Shown piece by piece: positions 1-6,552 of a stretch of DNA of 7,823 nucleotides (position 1 is the stretch's first letter; the number at the start of each line of letters is the position of its first letter). The DNA comes from an uncultured Oscillospiraceae bacterium. Lineage in GTDB: Bacteria > Bacillota > Clostridia > Oscillospirales > Oscillospiraceae. The stretch lies in the NCBI GenBank assembly GCA_934572365.1, contig CAKTKX010000061.1, positions 1-7,823 on the forward strand, given 5' to 3'. A model generated the notes under the pieces. It had not been told where the DNA came from and did not search any database. It worked only from the letters and a program-made list of their open reading frames with translations. The translations under genes and the position numbers were made by a program.

Positions 1-1859
1 TGCTCCCGCATCCACTCCAGCGTATGCGCGGAGTCGGCAAAGACGGACAGGTACGCGCCGGTGGCATACACATCGTTCTCCCCCCAGAGGGATATTGTCA
101 GGGACTTTGTCTTGTACAGCTCCTCGTTGTACTTGTCGTACTCCCAGAAATATCCCAGATGGTAAGCACTTCTCTGGGTCATGGTGCGCTCGTCGCAGTC
201 GGCCTTGATAGCGGCCAGCAGAGACTCCACCAGCTCCGGCGTGATCTGGTATTCATGCAGAGTCATGTCTCCGATGTTCATGGAGGTGATATCCTCCGGG
301 TTAAAGCCATCCTGATAGCCGTACCGTGACTGCTTCCATACCTGTTCCCAGCGGCTTGTGTACTCTTTTACGATCTTGCCCTCGTCCAGATTTGCCCAGA
401 TGTTGTAGTTACGGGTCATGGTGCAGCCGTTTTTCAGCTTGTAATAGATGGTGATATTGTCCACAGTCAGCATCGGCCCGTCCGCGTTGTAGCCGCCCTC
501 GCCGTAGACGAAGCCGCCCTCCGGCATGACCGGGTGCTTTTCCTTTTCCTCCCGGTGCAGGATGTAGGCCAGCGGATAATCGCAGTAGTCCTCGATGCGG
601 TCTTCCAGCGCCATGGCGTGGAGGGTGGTGATTCTCCGGATGTCTTCCTCGCTTGTCAGCTCCAGGCCGTCAAAATTCAGGGTCACGGAGCTGACGTCCT
701 CCACATCCGGGATGCGGTCTTCAATGCCCAGCACGTCAAAGCGGGTAGCGACCAGGCTCACGGCGACCATGGCGGTCAGAATCCCCAGACCGATCCAGCT
801 GCGCAGCTGGAACACCCGGGTGGCGCGCTTCAGGAGCATCTTTCCGCCAAACCATCCGGCGGCGCCGCCGCAGAACAGGAGCAGATACAGCATGGAAATA
901 CCGGCGCCGATTCTGTACGCGAGGAAGGTTTCCACACCCATAACCGCCAGCGTGCCGATGCCCACGGCGCAGACCAACTGGAACAGCGGCTGCAAAATGG
1001 GGAACGCGATGGCATCCCCGGCGCATTCCAGATCCCGCTTCCGGTACAGGAGCAGTCCCACAATGGCAAAGACGATGCCCACCGCCGCGTAGATCAGCAG
1101 AGAGGTAAACTTTCCCCCGTCAACGCTGAACGCCGCCACCATCTCACTTTCCCGGCCGTAGAACCGCAGCGACAGCTGGTGAAAGTTCTCCACCTCCACA
1201 TAAGCGCCGTTGGTCATATCCGCCACGGGCGTCAGCAGGCTTACCCACCTGTCCGGCGTGACCACGCCGAAGAGCATGGGCGTGTAAAGGGTATTGATAA
1301 TATAGTAGAGGATAAACGCGCCGCCGTTCAGCACCGCGTACACCACCGCCATGGCGAAGCGGTTACCGGTGCAGAACGCGCAGAAAATCGCCACGCCGAA
1401 GAAGGTGATGAATTGCAGGTTGGTGCCGGCGTACCATAAAAGCGCGATCTGCCACGCGTTTTCCACAATGGTGGCGTTCAGCAGCGGCACGGACAGCAGC
1501 GCCATCACCGCCGTGGGGATCATGGAGAACAGCAGCCCGGAGACCACGTTGGTCACAAACAGCGTCTTCCGGCGCATGGGCATGGCGTGCAGGGCGTTGC
1601 ACATACGGGAATTGTACAGGTCGCCGAACAGCAGCATGGCGACGAGCGGCGCAAAAAGCAGGTTCACCAGACCCATGAGCTGAAGGTTCCCGGCTATCCG
1701 GGAAGCAAACCAGAACGTCCGTCCCATTTCCTCATTGATCTGATACAGCATCATCATGCCCAGAATCAGGCACAGGGTGTACACCGCCATCACCGGGGCG
1801 AACCGGGTCAGGTTCTTTTTGAACACGGTTTTATTAAAGAAGGATGTCTTTGATTTCAT
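1..1859 (-). CDS. ABC-2-like transporter permease, C-terminus cut by the window edge
   Basis: This is the membrane subunit of the ABC transporter encoded just upstream. The frame is open from the ATG at 1859 to base 1, giving 619 visible residues with no stop. The start is backed by a GGGAGG ribosome binding site 8 nt upstream, and it overlaps the last 26 nt of the ATPase gene, so the two are translationally coupled. The first ~370 residues hold about eight or nine hydrophobic segments (roughly 19-40, 62-79, 99-128, 146-163, 168-190, 251-272, 286-311, 318-339, 352-371). These are followed by a ~250-residue hydrophilic region (372 onward) rich in charged and aromatic residues, probably extracytoplasmic. 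That layout fits permeases of YtrA/YtrB-type clostridial operons, some of which carry a C-terminal domain of unknown function. The substrate cannot be read from the sequence. Permease role is fairly sure; exact family is inferred. Confidence 0.88.
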   Translation of the reverse strand, partial: MKSKTSFFNKTVFKKNLTRFAPVMAVYTLCLILGMMMLYQINEEMGRTFWFASRIAGNLQLMGLVNLLFAPLVAMLLFGDLYNSRMCNALHAMPMRRKTLFVTNVVSGLLFSMIPTAVMALLSVPLLNATIVENAWQIALLWYAGTNLQFITFFGVAIFCAFCTGNRFAMAVVYAVLNGGAFILYYIINTLYTPMLFGVVTPDRWVSLLTPVADMTNGAYVEVENFHQLSLRFYGRESEMVAAFSVDGGKFTSLLIYAAVGIVFAIVGLLLYRKRDLECAGDAIAFPILQPLFQLVCAVGIGTLAVMGVETFLAYRIGAGISMLYLLLFCGGAAGWFGGKMLLKRATRVFQLRSWIGLGILTAMVAVSLVATRFDVLGIEDRIPDVEDVSSVTLNFDGLELTSEEDIRRITTLHAMALEDRIEDYCDYPLAYILHREEKEKHPVMPEGGFVYGEGGYNADGPMLTVDNITIYYKLKNGCTMTRNYNIWANLDEGKIVKEYTSRWEQVWKQSRYGYQDGFNPEDITSMNIGDMTLHEYQITPELVESLLAAIKADCDERTMTQRSAYHLGYFWEYDKYNEELYKTKSLTISLWGENDVYATGAYLSVFADSAHTLEWMRE

Positions 1860-2715
1860 AGTCCACGCCTCCCAGCTCGTAAATGAAGATTTCCTCCAGG
1901 GACAAGGGCAGCACATCAAAATACGCGGGCTTGCACGCCGCGATTTTCGCGCCGACCTCCTCGGCCTCGCCCCGGACGATCAGGGTCTTTAAGCGTCCGG
2001 AAACCGTCGCGTTGAGAATGTCCAGCTCCTGAGGGGCGTCGCCCACCAGCTGCAATTTCACGGTGCTGCCCTGCATGTCCGCAAGGCTCTTTTCCAGCAG
2101 CATTTTGCCTCGGTTCATGATGCCCACGTAGTCACACACGTCCTCCAGCTCCCGCAGGTTGTGAGACGAGATCAGCACCGTGGTACCGTTCCCCGCCACG
2201 TCGGAGAGAATCAGGCCCATGACCTGCCGCCGCATCACCGGGTCGAGGCCGTCCACCGGCTCGTCCAGGATCAGCGTTTTGGGGCGGGTGCAGACGGTCA
2301 GGTGGAACGCCGCCTGCTTCTGCATTCCCTTGGAAAAACGGCGGATGGGCGTCCGCTTGGGAAGCTGGAACACGTCGTACAGCTTGTCAAAAAGCTGGTC
2401 GTCAAAGGTGGGGTAAATGCCCCGGTAGAACTTTCGCATATCCTCCAGCGTCGCGGAGGGGTAGTAGAAAATTTCGTCGGGGATATAGCCGATGGTCGCC
2501 TTCACGGCGGGATTTTCGTAGATCGGCTGGTTATCCATGGTGACACTGCCGCTGTCCGGGCGGTAGACACCGGTGAGGTGCCGGATGGCGGTGGACTTGC
2601 CCGCGCCGTTGGGGCCGACGAGGCCGTAGACCCGCCCGCTGGGGACAGTCAGGGTCAGGTCGTCCAGCGCCTTAAAGGTGCCGAAGGTCTTGGTCACATT
2701 CTTCATTTCAAGCAT
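1834..2715 (-). CDS. ABC transporter ATP-binding protein, YtrB/BcrA type
   Basis: This cytoplasmic ATPase (293 aa) powers the adjacent permease. Visible motifs are Walker A GPNGAGKST (34-42), an ABC signature in the variant form RFSKGM (126-131), Walker B LILDEP (148-153), the D-loop GLD (156-158) and the switch histidine H185 in ISSH. The usual Q-loop glutamine region reads GYIPDE (77-81), with acidic residues, as is common in drug-efflux-type ATPases of the BcrA/YtrB group. About 90 residues follow the nucleotide-binding core, as in B. subtilis YtrB, which is of similar length. The start at 2715 overlaps the GntR gene stop by 8 nt and has AGGGAG 9 nt upstream; a second Met three codons in is a weaker alternative. 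The family is certain; an efflux or envelope-stress role is inferred from the GntR neighbour. Confidence 0.96.
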   Translation of the reverse strand: MLEMKNVTKTFGTFKALDDLTLTVPSGRVYGLVGPNGAGKSTAIRHLTGVYRPDSGSVTMDNQPIYENPAVKATIGYIPDEIFYYPSATLEDMRKFYRGIYPTFDDQLFDKLYDVFQLPKRTPIRRFSKGMQKQAAFHLTVCTRPKTLILDEPVDGLDPVMRRQVMGLILSDVAGNGTTVLISSHNLRELEDVCDYVGIMNRGKMLLEKSLADMQGSTVKLQLVGDAPQELDILNATVSGRLKTLIVRGEAEEVGAKIAACKPAYFDVLPLSLEEIFIYELGGVDYEIKDILL

Positions 2716-3076
2716 GTCTGTGTTCTCCCTTCTCGATCCTGGCCACCAGCTCGCCGTGGCTCGCGCCCATGGTCAGCAGCGCTGCGGCGGCTTCGTCGAA
2801 GCTCAGCAGCAGCCGTTTTTTCTCCCGTTCTCTGATTTCCCCGTCGCCGCAGACGAAGCAGCCCTTTCCCGGCACGGTGGCGATCCACCCCTCTGCCTCC
2901 AGCCGCCGGTAAGCGCGCTGGATGGTATTGGGGTTAATGGCAAGCTGCGCGGCCAGATCCCGGACGCTGGGCAGCTTCTCTCCCGGCCGCAGCACGCCGC
3001 CGGTGATCTGCTCCCGGAATCCGTCCACGATCTGCGCATAGATCGGCCGGGAGTCCCGGTAATCCAAGTGTACCAT
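2708..3076 (-). CDS. GntR-family transcriptional repressor, YtrA subfamily
   Basis: This is a short DNA-binding regulator (122 aa) that likely represses its own operon. Residues ~10-77 form a GntR winged helix-turn-helix, with the typical run PIYAQIVDGF, LRPGEKLPSVRDLA, then NPNTIQRAYRRLEAEGWI and the wing at VPGKGCFV. Only about 45 residues follow, so there is no large effector domain; that is the hallmark of the YtrA subfamily (B. subtilis YtrA is of similar size). The start at 3076 was chosen because a full AAGGAGG (3083-3089) lies 7 nt upstream. The longer open frame up to 3145 would put the promoter and operator inside the gene. It is the first gene of the ABC transporter operon. YtrA-type regulators usually respond to cell-envelope-active compounds, but the ligand here is unknown. 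Confidence 0.94.
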   Translation of the reverse strand: MVHLDYRDSRPIYAQIVDGFREQITGGVLRPGEKLPSVRDLAAQLAINPNTIQRAYRRLEAEGWIATVPGKGCFVCGDGEIREREKKRLLLSFDEAAAALLTMGASHGELVARIEKGEHRHA

Positions 3077-3093
3077 GGTATTCCTCCTTAACT

Positions 3094-3112
3094 GTATTAG
3101 TTGTACTAGTAC
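3094..3112. promoter_or_regulatory. Probable GntR/YtrA operator
   Basis: GTATTAGT-TGT-ACTAGTAC is a 19-bp inverted repeat: 8-bp arms with one mismatch around a 3-nt spacer. It lies between the -10 box and the ribosome binding site of the GntR gene and covers the predicted transcription start. A dimeric YtrA-type repressor bound here would block initiation. Binding by this particular protein is inferred from position and symmetry. Confidence 0.72.
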
Positions 3113-3116
3113 GGTT

Positions 3117-3145
3117 AGGATAACCCAGGATACAGGATTTGTCAA
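3117..3145 (-). promoter_or_regulatory. Sigma-A promoter of the GntR-ABC operon
   Basis: On the minus strand there is a consensus -35 TTGACA (3140-3145), a 17-bp spacer and a -10 TATCCT (3117-3122, 4 of 6). Transcription would start near 3110, inside the operator repeat, giving a leader of about 35 nt before the GntR start codon. Confidence 0.8.
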
Positions 3146-3234
3146 TACGGGGGGAGATTAAGAGTTTATTAAATGATAAGGCGGCCAGGGACGGCAAACC
3201 CCGGCAGTTACCAAGGGCAGTGGAATAATGAACC

Positions 3235-3362
3235 GCACCCCTTGCCTCTCCCTATGGGAGAGGTGGACGAGCGAAGCGAGGACGGAGAGGGTACGTAGGG
3301 GTGCAACACCCTCTCAGTCACCTTCGGTGACAGCTCTCCCGGAGGGAGAGCCAAGGGGGTGC
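3235..3362. repeat. MITE-like palindromic intergenic repeat, 128 bp
   Basis: The ends are inverted copies of each other: GCACCCCTTGCCTCTCCC on the left against GGGAGAGCCAAGGGGGTGC on the right, with two single-base gaps. Inside are further perfect stems: CCTCTCCC/GGGAGAGG (3245-3263), GAGAGGGT/ACCCTCTC (3285-3315), GTCACC/GGTGAC (3317-3331) and GCTCTCCC/GGGAGAGC (3333-3351). It also carries the short palindrome-like GAGCGAAGCGAG. No coding potential or clear target-site duplication is seen. Similar CTCTCAGTCACCTTCGGTGACAG-type repeats are, from memory, very common in Oscillospiraceae genomes, where they give rise to spurious proteins. It fits a non-autonomous element of unknown mover. Confidence 0.75.
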
Positions 3363-3373
3363 CGCAGTTGGCA

Positions 3374-3410
3374 TGAAAAATGGAGCGTATCTTTGCCGAT
3401 ACGCTCCATT
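3374..3410 (-). terminator. Intrinsic terminator downstream of the tRNA genes
   Basis: A perfect 13-bp stem (AATGGAGCGTATC against its complement, 3379-3391 and 3398-3410) has a 6-nt loop. Read on the minus strand, the stem runs straight into five T residues. It faces transcription coming from the tRNA genes at 3505-3660. The plus strand lacks a good T run after the stem, so orientation is clear. Confidence 0.8.
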
Positions 3411-3477
3411 CACTATTTTACGATCACCCATCCAATTCCCGGGCGGCCTTTCGCTTTCCAACAAGGGCATTATACAA

Positions 3478-3505
3478 AGCTCCCGGTGCTTTCGCACCGG
3501 GAGCT
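3478..3505 (-). terminator. Terminator-like hairpin abutting tRNA-Lys
   Basis: A perfect 12-bp GC-rich stem (AGCTCCCGGTGC and its complement) closes a GAAA tetraloop on the minus strand. It begins at the last A of the encoded CCA end of tRNA-Lys and is followed by only three T residues, so it may be a weak terminator or a processing/stability hairpin. A stronger terminator lies 70 nt further on. Confidence 0.6.
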
Positions 3506-3580
3506 GGTGACCCGCCGGGGATTCGAACCCCGGACCCACTGCTTAAAAGGCAGTTGCTCTGCCAACTGAGCTAGCGGATC
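3505..3580 (-). tRNA. tRNA-Lys (anticodon TTT)
   Basis: The 76-nt cloverleaf folds completely. The acceptor GATCCGC pairs with GCGGGTC (one T-G wobble). The D arm is GCTC/GAGC and the anticodon stem ACTGC/GCAGT holds the loop CTTTTAA. The T arm is CGGGG-TTCGAAT-CCCCG, the discriminator is A, and CCA is encoded in the DNA. The anticodon TTT reads both lysine codons. It lies 5 nt after tRNA-Gln, so both come from one primary transcript that must be cut between them. Confidence 0.98.
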
Positions 3581-3585
3581 AGATT

Positions 3586-3660
3586 TGGCTGGGATGGCCG
3601 GATTTGAACCGACGAATGCCAGAGTCAAAGTCTGGTGCCTTACCGCTTGGCGACATCCCA
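3586..3660 (-). tRNA. tRNA-Gln (anticodon TTG)
   Basis: A 75-nt cloverleaf has acceptor TGGGATG/CATCCCA, anticodon stem CCAGA/TCTGG with loop CTTTGAC, and T arm GTCGG-TTCAAAT-CCGGC. The discriminator is G and CCA is encoded. The anticodon TTG reads glutamine codons. It is the first gene of a two-tRNA unit with its own promoter about 40 nt upstream. Confidence 0.98.
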
Positions 3661-3697
3661 ATGTTGGCGCGGCGCCCTTCGGCCGGACACACGGAGC

Positions 3698-3726
3698 ATT
3701 ATAACATGCTTTGCACCGTTTGGCAA
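3698..3726 (-). promoter_or_regulatory. Promoter of the tRNA-Gln/tRNA-Lys unit
   Basis: On the minus strand, -35 TTGCCA (3721-3726, 5 of 6) and a perfect -10 TATAAT (3698-3703) are 17 bp apart. The start would be near 3691, leaving a leader of about 30 nt that RNase P would remove. Confidence 0.8.
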
Positions 3727-3796
3727 TCCTTTTTTTGCGAAATTTGCGGTTTCCGACCTTCTTTCTTTCCCAACAGCCGCCCCGGAATATTGGGAC

Positions 3797-3825
3797 TTGA
3801 AACCGCCGCCGTTTTGCGTCATAAT
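3797..3825 (+). promoter_or_regulatory. Promoter of the beta-mannosidase gene
   Basis: TTGAAA (3797-3802) and CATAAT (3820-3825), each 5 of 6 to consensus, are separated by exactly 17 bp. The start near 3832 gives a leader of about 25 nt. No operator-like repeat or cre-like site was recognised around it. The promoter diverges from the tRNA promoter about 70 bp away. Confidence 0.72.
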
Positions 3826-3856
3826 AACAGCAAACCCCGAACATGGAGGAGATTTC

Positions 3857-6250
3857 ATGAATATTCAAAACTGGACACTATTCTACGACGGCTATGAGCC
3901 GCTGCCCTGTCAGGCGCCCTGCACCATGTACAGCGTGCTTTACGACCACAAAAAAATCCCCGACCCCTTCTACGGCATAAATGAACGGGAGCTGCAATAC
4001 CTGGCCGAAAAGGACTGCGTCTTTGAATCCGTTTTCTCCGCTCCGCCCGCCCTGCTTGCCCGGGAGCATATCGAGCTAACGTTCCATGGACTTGACACCA
4101 TCTGCCATATCTACCTGAACGGCGCCCTGCTGGGCAAGGTCAAAAATATGCACCGGGAATACGTCTACGAGGTCAAGCCCCTGCTGACAGCCGGGGAAAA
4201 CACCCTCCGGCTGGAATTCAAGTCCCCCCGGCGCTACTTCGCCCAGCAGCAGCACAAGCACTACCTGTACATGAACGACGGCGACACCCTCCCCGGCGCC
4301 GCCCATCTGCGCAAGGCCATGTACCAGTCCGGTTGGGACTGGGGTCCCACCCTGCCGGACATGGGCATTTTCCGGAGCGTGGAACTGAACGGCTGGGACG
4401 TCGACCGTTTAGACGGCGTGGCCGTCCGCCAGCATCACGAAAGCGGCAATGTCTCGGTGGAGCTGGAAGTGTCCACCAAATGCCGCGCCGGGTGCGAGAT
4501 CTACGCGAACTTCGACGGCAAGCGCGTTCTTCTGAAAGACGGCCACGGGATTATCAAAGTGGACAGCCCGAAGCTGTGGTGGGCAAGGGGCTACGGTGAC
4601 CAGCCCCTTTACGACCTGGATGTGGAACTTGTCCACGGCGGTCAGGTCATTGACCGCAGCCACAAGCAGCTCGGCCTGCGCACCCTCACCGTCAGCACGG
4701 AACCGGACGCAGACGGCAAGGGCAGCGAATTCTGCTTTGTGCTGAACGGCGTGAAGATCTTCTCCATGGGCGCGAATCTGGTTCCCATGGACAGTCTGCT
4801 CAGCCGGGTCACCGACCGGCGGTGGGAAACCATCGTCCGTCAGGCCATGGACGCCAACTTCAACACCCTGCGGGTCTGGGGCGGCGGGTACTACCCCGAC
4901 AGCCGCTTCTACGAGCTGTGCGATCAGTACGGTCTGCTGGTGTGGCAGGACTTCATGGTCGCCTGCGCCAACATCTATCTGACGTCGGAAATGGCCGAGG
5001 AATTCACCCAGGAGGCCATCTGCAACCTGAAGCGGCTGCACCATCACGCCTCCCTCGCCCTGCTGTGCGGCAACAACGAAATGGAAAGCGGCGTCATCAA
5101 CTGGGGCTCCCGGGACAATCAACTGGTGCGGGACGACTACACCCGCCTGTACGGCCATCTGCTACCGGAGCTGTGCGAGACCTACGCGCCGGATACCTAC
5201 TACTGGCCGTCCAGCCCCTCCTCCGGCGGCGGCTTTGACGATCCGGACAACCCCGCCAAGGGCGACACCCACTACTGGGAGGTCTGGCACGGCGGCGTCC
5301 CCTTTACCACCTACCGGCAAAAACGCTTCCGCTTCTGCTCCGAATACGGCTTCGAGAGCTTCCCCTCCATGAAGACCATCCGCACCTTCGCCAGGGAGGA
5401 AGACCTGAACTGCTTCTCCCGGGTCATGGAGAACCACCAGAAGTGCCGGGGCGGCAACGGGAAAATCCTGCGCTATCTGGCGGACAACTACCTCTATCCC
5501 GCCACCTTTGAGAATCTGGTGTACGCATCTCAGCTGCTCCAGGCGGACGCCATCAAATACGGCGTGGAGCATTTCCGCCGTCAGCGGGGGTACTGCATGG
5601 GTTCGACCTACTGGCAGTTCAACGACTGCTGGCCGGTGGCCTCCTGGTCCAGCGTGGACTGCTTCGGGCGCTACAAAGCACTGCACTACGCCGCCCGGAA
5701 ATTCTACGCCCCCGTGGCCATGGGGCTGTTTCTGGAAAACGGTTCCCTCACCGTCAACATCGCCAATGAGACCCGCGCCGGTTTCCGCGGCCGCATCCAC
5801 CTGGCCATGTGCCGGGGCGATCTGACCGTGCTGGATGAAACCGGCAAAGACGTAGAGGTAGAAGCGCTGTCCTCCCGGGACGTACTGACCTATCGCGTGG
5901 ACTCCCCCGACCCCTACGATACCTTCCTGTATGCCGACCTGTACGACGAACAGGGTCGTTTCCTCATGCGCCAGGTGGAGCTATTGGTACCTGCCAAGCA
6001 TTTTCAGTGGCACAAACCGGCGTTTGACGTCCGGGTCGCCCCCATCCCCGGCGGGGCGGAGATCTCCGTTCAATCCGATGTATTTGCCAAGGGCGTATTC
6101 CTGGACTTCCGGGGCTTTGACTGTGTTCTGTCCGACAATTTCTTCGCCCTCACCACCCCTGAACCCTACCGCGTGACAGTGCAGACCTCACACAGCGCAG
6201 AGGAGCTGGAAGAGAATCTGATGATCAAGTCTGTGTATGATATCCGCTGA
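3857..6250 (+). CDS. Beta-mannosidase, glycoside hydrolase family 2
   Basis: This enzyme should release terminal beta-linked mannose from manno-oligosaccharides or the Man-beta-1,4-GlcNAc core of N-glycans. It is 797 aa with no signal peptide or membrane segment, so it acts in the cytoplasm on imported sugars. An N-terminal sugar-binding-like domain (~1-180) contains the SGWDWGPTLPDMG motif (158-170) typical of beta-mannosidases. An immunoglobulin-like domain follows, then a TIM barrel from ~285. The barrel shows LRVWGGGYYPD (338-348), the acid/base glutamate E408 in GNNE, and the probable nucleophile E496 in CSEYGF. WQFNDCWPV (586-594) and a C-terminal beta region follow. The ATG at 3857 was chosen for GGAGGA 6 nt upstream and the promoter just before it; the frame is open 74 codons further, but through the tRNA-Gln gene. 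It is a single-gene unit with no transporter in view. Exact substrate is uncertain. Confidence 0.95.
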   Translation: MNIQNWTLFYDGYEPLPCQAPCTMYSVLYDHKKIPDPFYGINERELQYLAEKDCVFESVFSAPPALLAREHIELTFHGLDTICHIYLNGALLGKVKNMHREYVYEVKPLLTAGENTLRLEFKSPRRYFAQQQHKHYLYMNDGDTLPGAAHLRKAMYQSGWDWGPTLPDMGIFRSVELNGWDVDRLDGVAVRQHHESGNVSVELEVSTKCRAGCEIYANFDGKRVLLKDGHGIIKVDSPKLWWARGYGDQPLYDLDVELVHGGQVIDRSHKQLGLRTLTVSTEPDADGKGSEFCFVLNGVKIFSMGANLVPMDSLLSRVTDRRWETIVRQAMDANFNTLRVWGGGYYPDSRFYELCDQYGLLVWQDFMVACANIYLTSEMAEEFTQEAICNLKRLHHHASLALLCGNNEMESGVINWGSRDNQLVRDDYTRLYGHLLPELCETYAPDTYYWPSSPSSGGGFDDPDNPAKGDTHYWEVWHGGVPFTTYRQKRFRFCSEYGFESFPSMKTIRTFAREEDLNCFSRVMENHQKCRGGNGKILRYLADNYLYPATFENLVYASQLLQADAIKYGVEHFRRQRGYCMGSTYWQFNDCWPVASWSSVDCFGRYKALHYAARKFYAPVAMGLFLENGSLTVNIANETRAGFRGRIHLAMCRGDLTVLDETGKDVEVEALSSRDVLTYRVDSPDPYDTFLYADLYDEQGRFLMRQVELLVPAKHFQWHKPAFDVRVAPIPGGAEISVQSDVFAKGVFLDFRGFDCVLSDNFFALTTPEPYRVTVQTSHSAEELEENLMIKSVYDIR

Positions 6251-6270
6251 CCGGTAAGGTCTGCGGACAT

Positions 6271-6333
6271 CCCGGTAAAAACCGGGCGGGGCATATCGCC
6301 GCATTGCTGCGCGATATGCCCCGCTCTTTTTTC
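6271..6333 (+). terminator. Intrinsic terminator of the beta-mannosidase gene
   Basis: A 14-bp perfect stem, GCGGGGCATATCGC (6286-6299) with its complement (6311-6324), has an 11-nt loop and is followed by TCTTTTTTC. A smaller hairpin, CCCGGT-AAAA-ACCGGG (6271-6286), precedes and just touches it. It lies 21 nt or more after the stop codon and should insulate the next gene from read-through. Confidence 0.92.
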
Positions 6334-6362
6334 TTGCAATCTGTCGAAATTTGTGCTACGCT
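6334..6362 (+). promoter_or_regulatory. Possible promoter of the small toxin gene
   Basis: TTGCAA (6334-6339) and TACGCT (6357-6362) are 17 bp apart, and TG at 6354-6355 makes an extended -10. The match is only moderate (4 of 6 and 3 of 6). The predicted start falls at about 6369, the first base of the inverted repeat around the toxin gene, which supports the call. Promoter strength is uncertain. Confidence 0.42.
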
Positions 6363-6368
6363 ATCGGT

Positions 6369-6400
6369 GGTGCTACCAGTACCCCGGTAGGCGGTTCCCC
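6369..6400 (+). repeat. Left arm of the inverted repeat flanking the toxin gene
   Basis: GGTGCTACCAGTA (6369-6381) and CGGTTCCCC (6392-6400) are exact reverse complements of 6608-6620 and 6596-6604. The spacers between the two blocks differ (10 nt here, 3 nt in the right arm). In an RNA spanning both arms, 22 base pairs could form between the 5' and 3' ends. Confidence 0.85.
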
Positions 6401-6448
6401 TCGATTTTTTCGGGGGTGATGCTTCTTTGCCCCCTGTTAGAAGGGGGG
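6397..6448 (+). promoter_or_regulatory. Two hairpins hiding the toxin ribosome binding sites
   Basis: CCCC-T-CGA (6397-6404) pairs with TCGGGGG around a T-rich loop, with one bulged T, and so covers the Shine-Dalgarno-like GGGGGTGAT (6412-6420). A second hairpin, CCCCCT (6430-6435) with AGGGGG (6442-6447), covers the GGGGGGTGA just before the toxin ATG. Local masking of the ribosome binding site is a known control in type I toxin mRNAs; here it is read from base pairing only. Confidence 0.55.
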
Positions 6449-6459
6449 TGACGGCAGAT

Positions 6460-6552
6460 ATGGTTACATGGGAAGAGTTATTCGCTTTCTGTATGGTCAT
6501 TGTCGCTATTGTCTCTCTGGTTATCCAGATACATGATAATAAGAAGAAGTAA
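6460..6552 (+). CDS. Small holin-like membrane peptide, probable type I toxin
   Basis: This is a 30-codon gene for a peptide with a short polar start (MVTWEEL), one hydrophobic segment of about 17 residues (FAFCMVIVAIVSLVIQI, 8-24) and a basic tail HDNKKK. That layout matches the small single-span peptides annotated as putative holin-like toxins (Hol_Tox type, related in form to TxpA/PepA1), which insert into the membrane and stop growth. GGGGGGTGA (6443-6451) supplies a ribosome binding site 8-11 nt upstream. A TTG at 6427, in frame and 10 nt after another GGGGGTGAT, would add 11 residues and is an alternative start. The stop codon lies inside a perfect stem, and a consensus promoter drives antisense transcription over the 3' end. 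It could instead be a phage holin remnant, but no phage genes are nearby. Confidence 0.75.
   Translation: MVTWEELFAFCMVIVAIVSLVIQIHDNKKK

Noticed and set aside
534..1439. 301-aa open frame on the plus strand
   Set aside because: It is the opposite-strand shadow of the permease gene. The minus frame is open along 1859 bases, has a ribosome binding site and encodes clear membrane segments; the plus frame is low-complexity and matches nothing recognisable.
3470..3475. TATAAT on the minus strand just after the tRNA-Lys hairpin
   Set aside because: No -35-like sequence lies at the right distance (the region is the GC-rich hairpin) and no gene follows before the terminator.
3228..3569. 113-aa open frame on the plus strand starting MNRTPCLSLWER
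   Set aside because: It is translated through the palindromic repeat, both hairpins and the tRNA-Lys gene; frames of this kind over such repeats are known false proteins.
3505..3660. tRNA genes as integration site of a mobile element
   Set aside because: Both tRNAs are intact, no direct repeat of a tRNA 3' end was found in the window, and there is no integrase gene.
3635..3856. 74-codon N-terminal extension of the beta-mannosidase
   Set aside because: The extension would start inside tRNA-Gln and cross two promoters; the ATG at 3857 has a good ribosome binding site and gives the usual GH2 N-terminus.
5162..5800. 212-aa minus-strand open frame inside the beta-mannosidase gene
   Set aside because: It lies wholly within a conserved GH2 coding region in GC-rich DNA, where long antisense frames arise by chance; no ribosome binding site or known motif.
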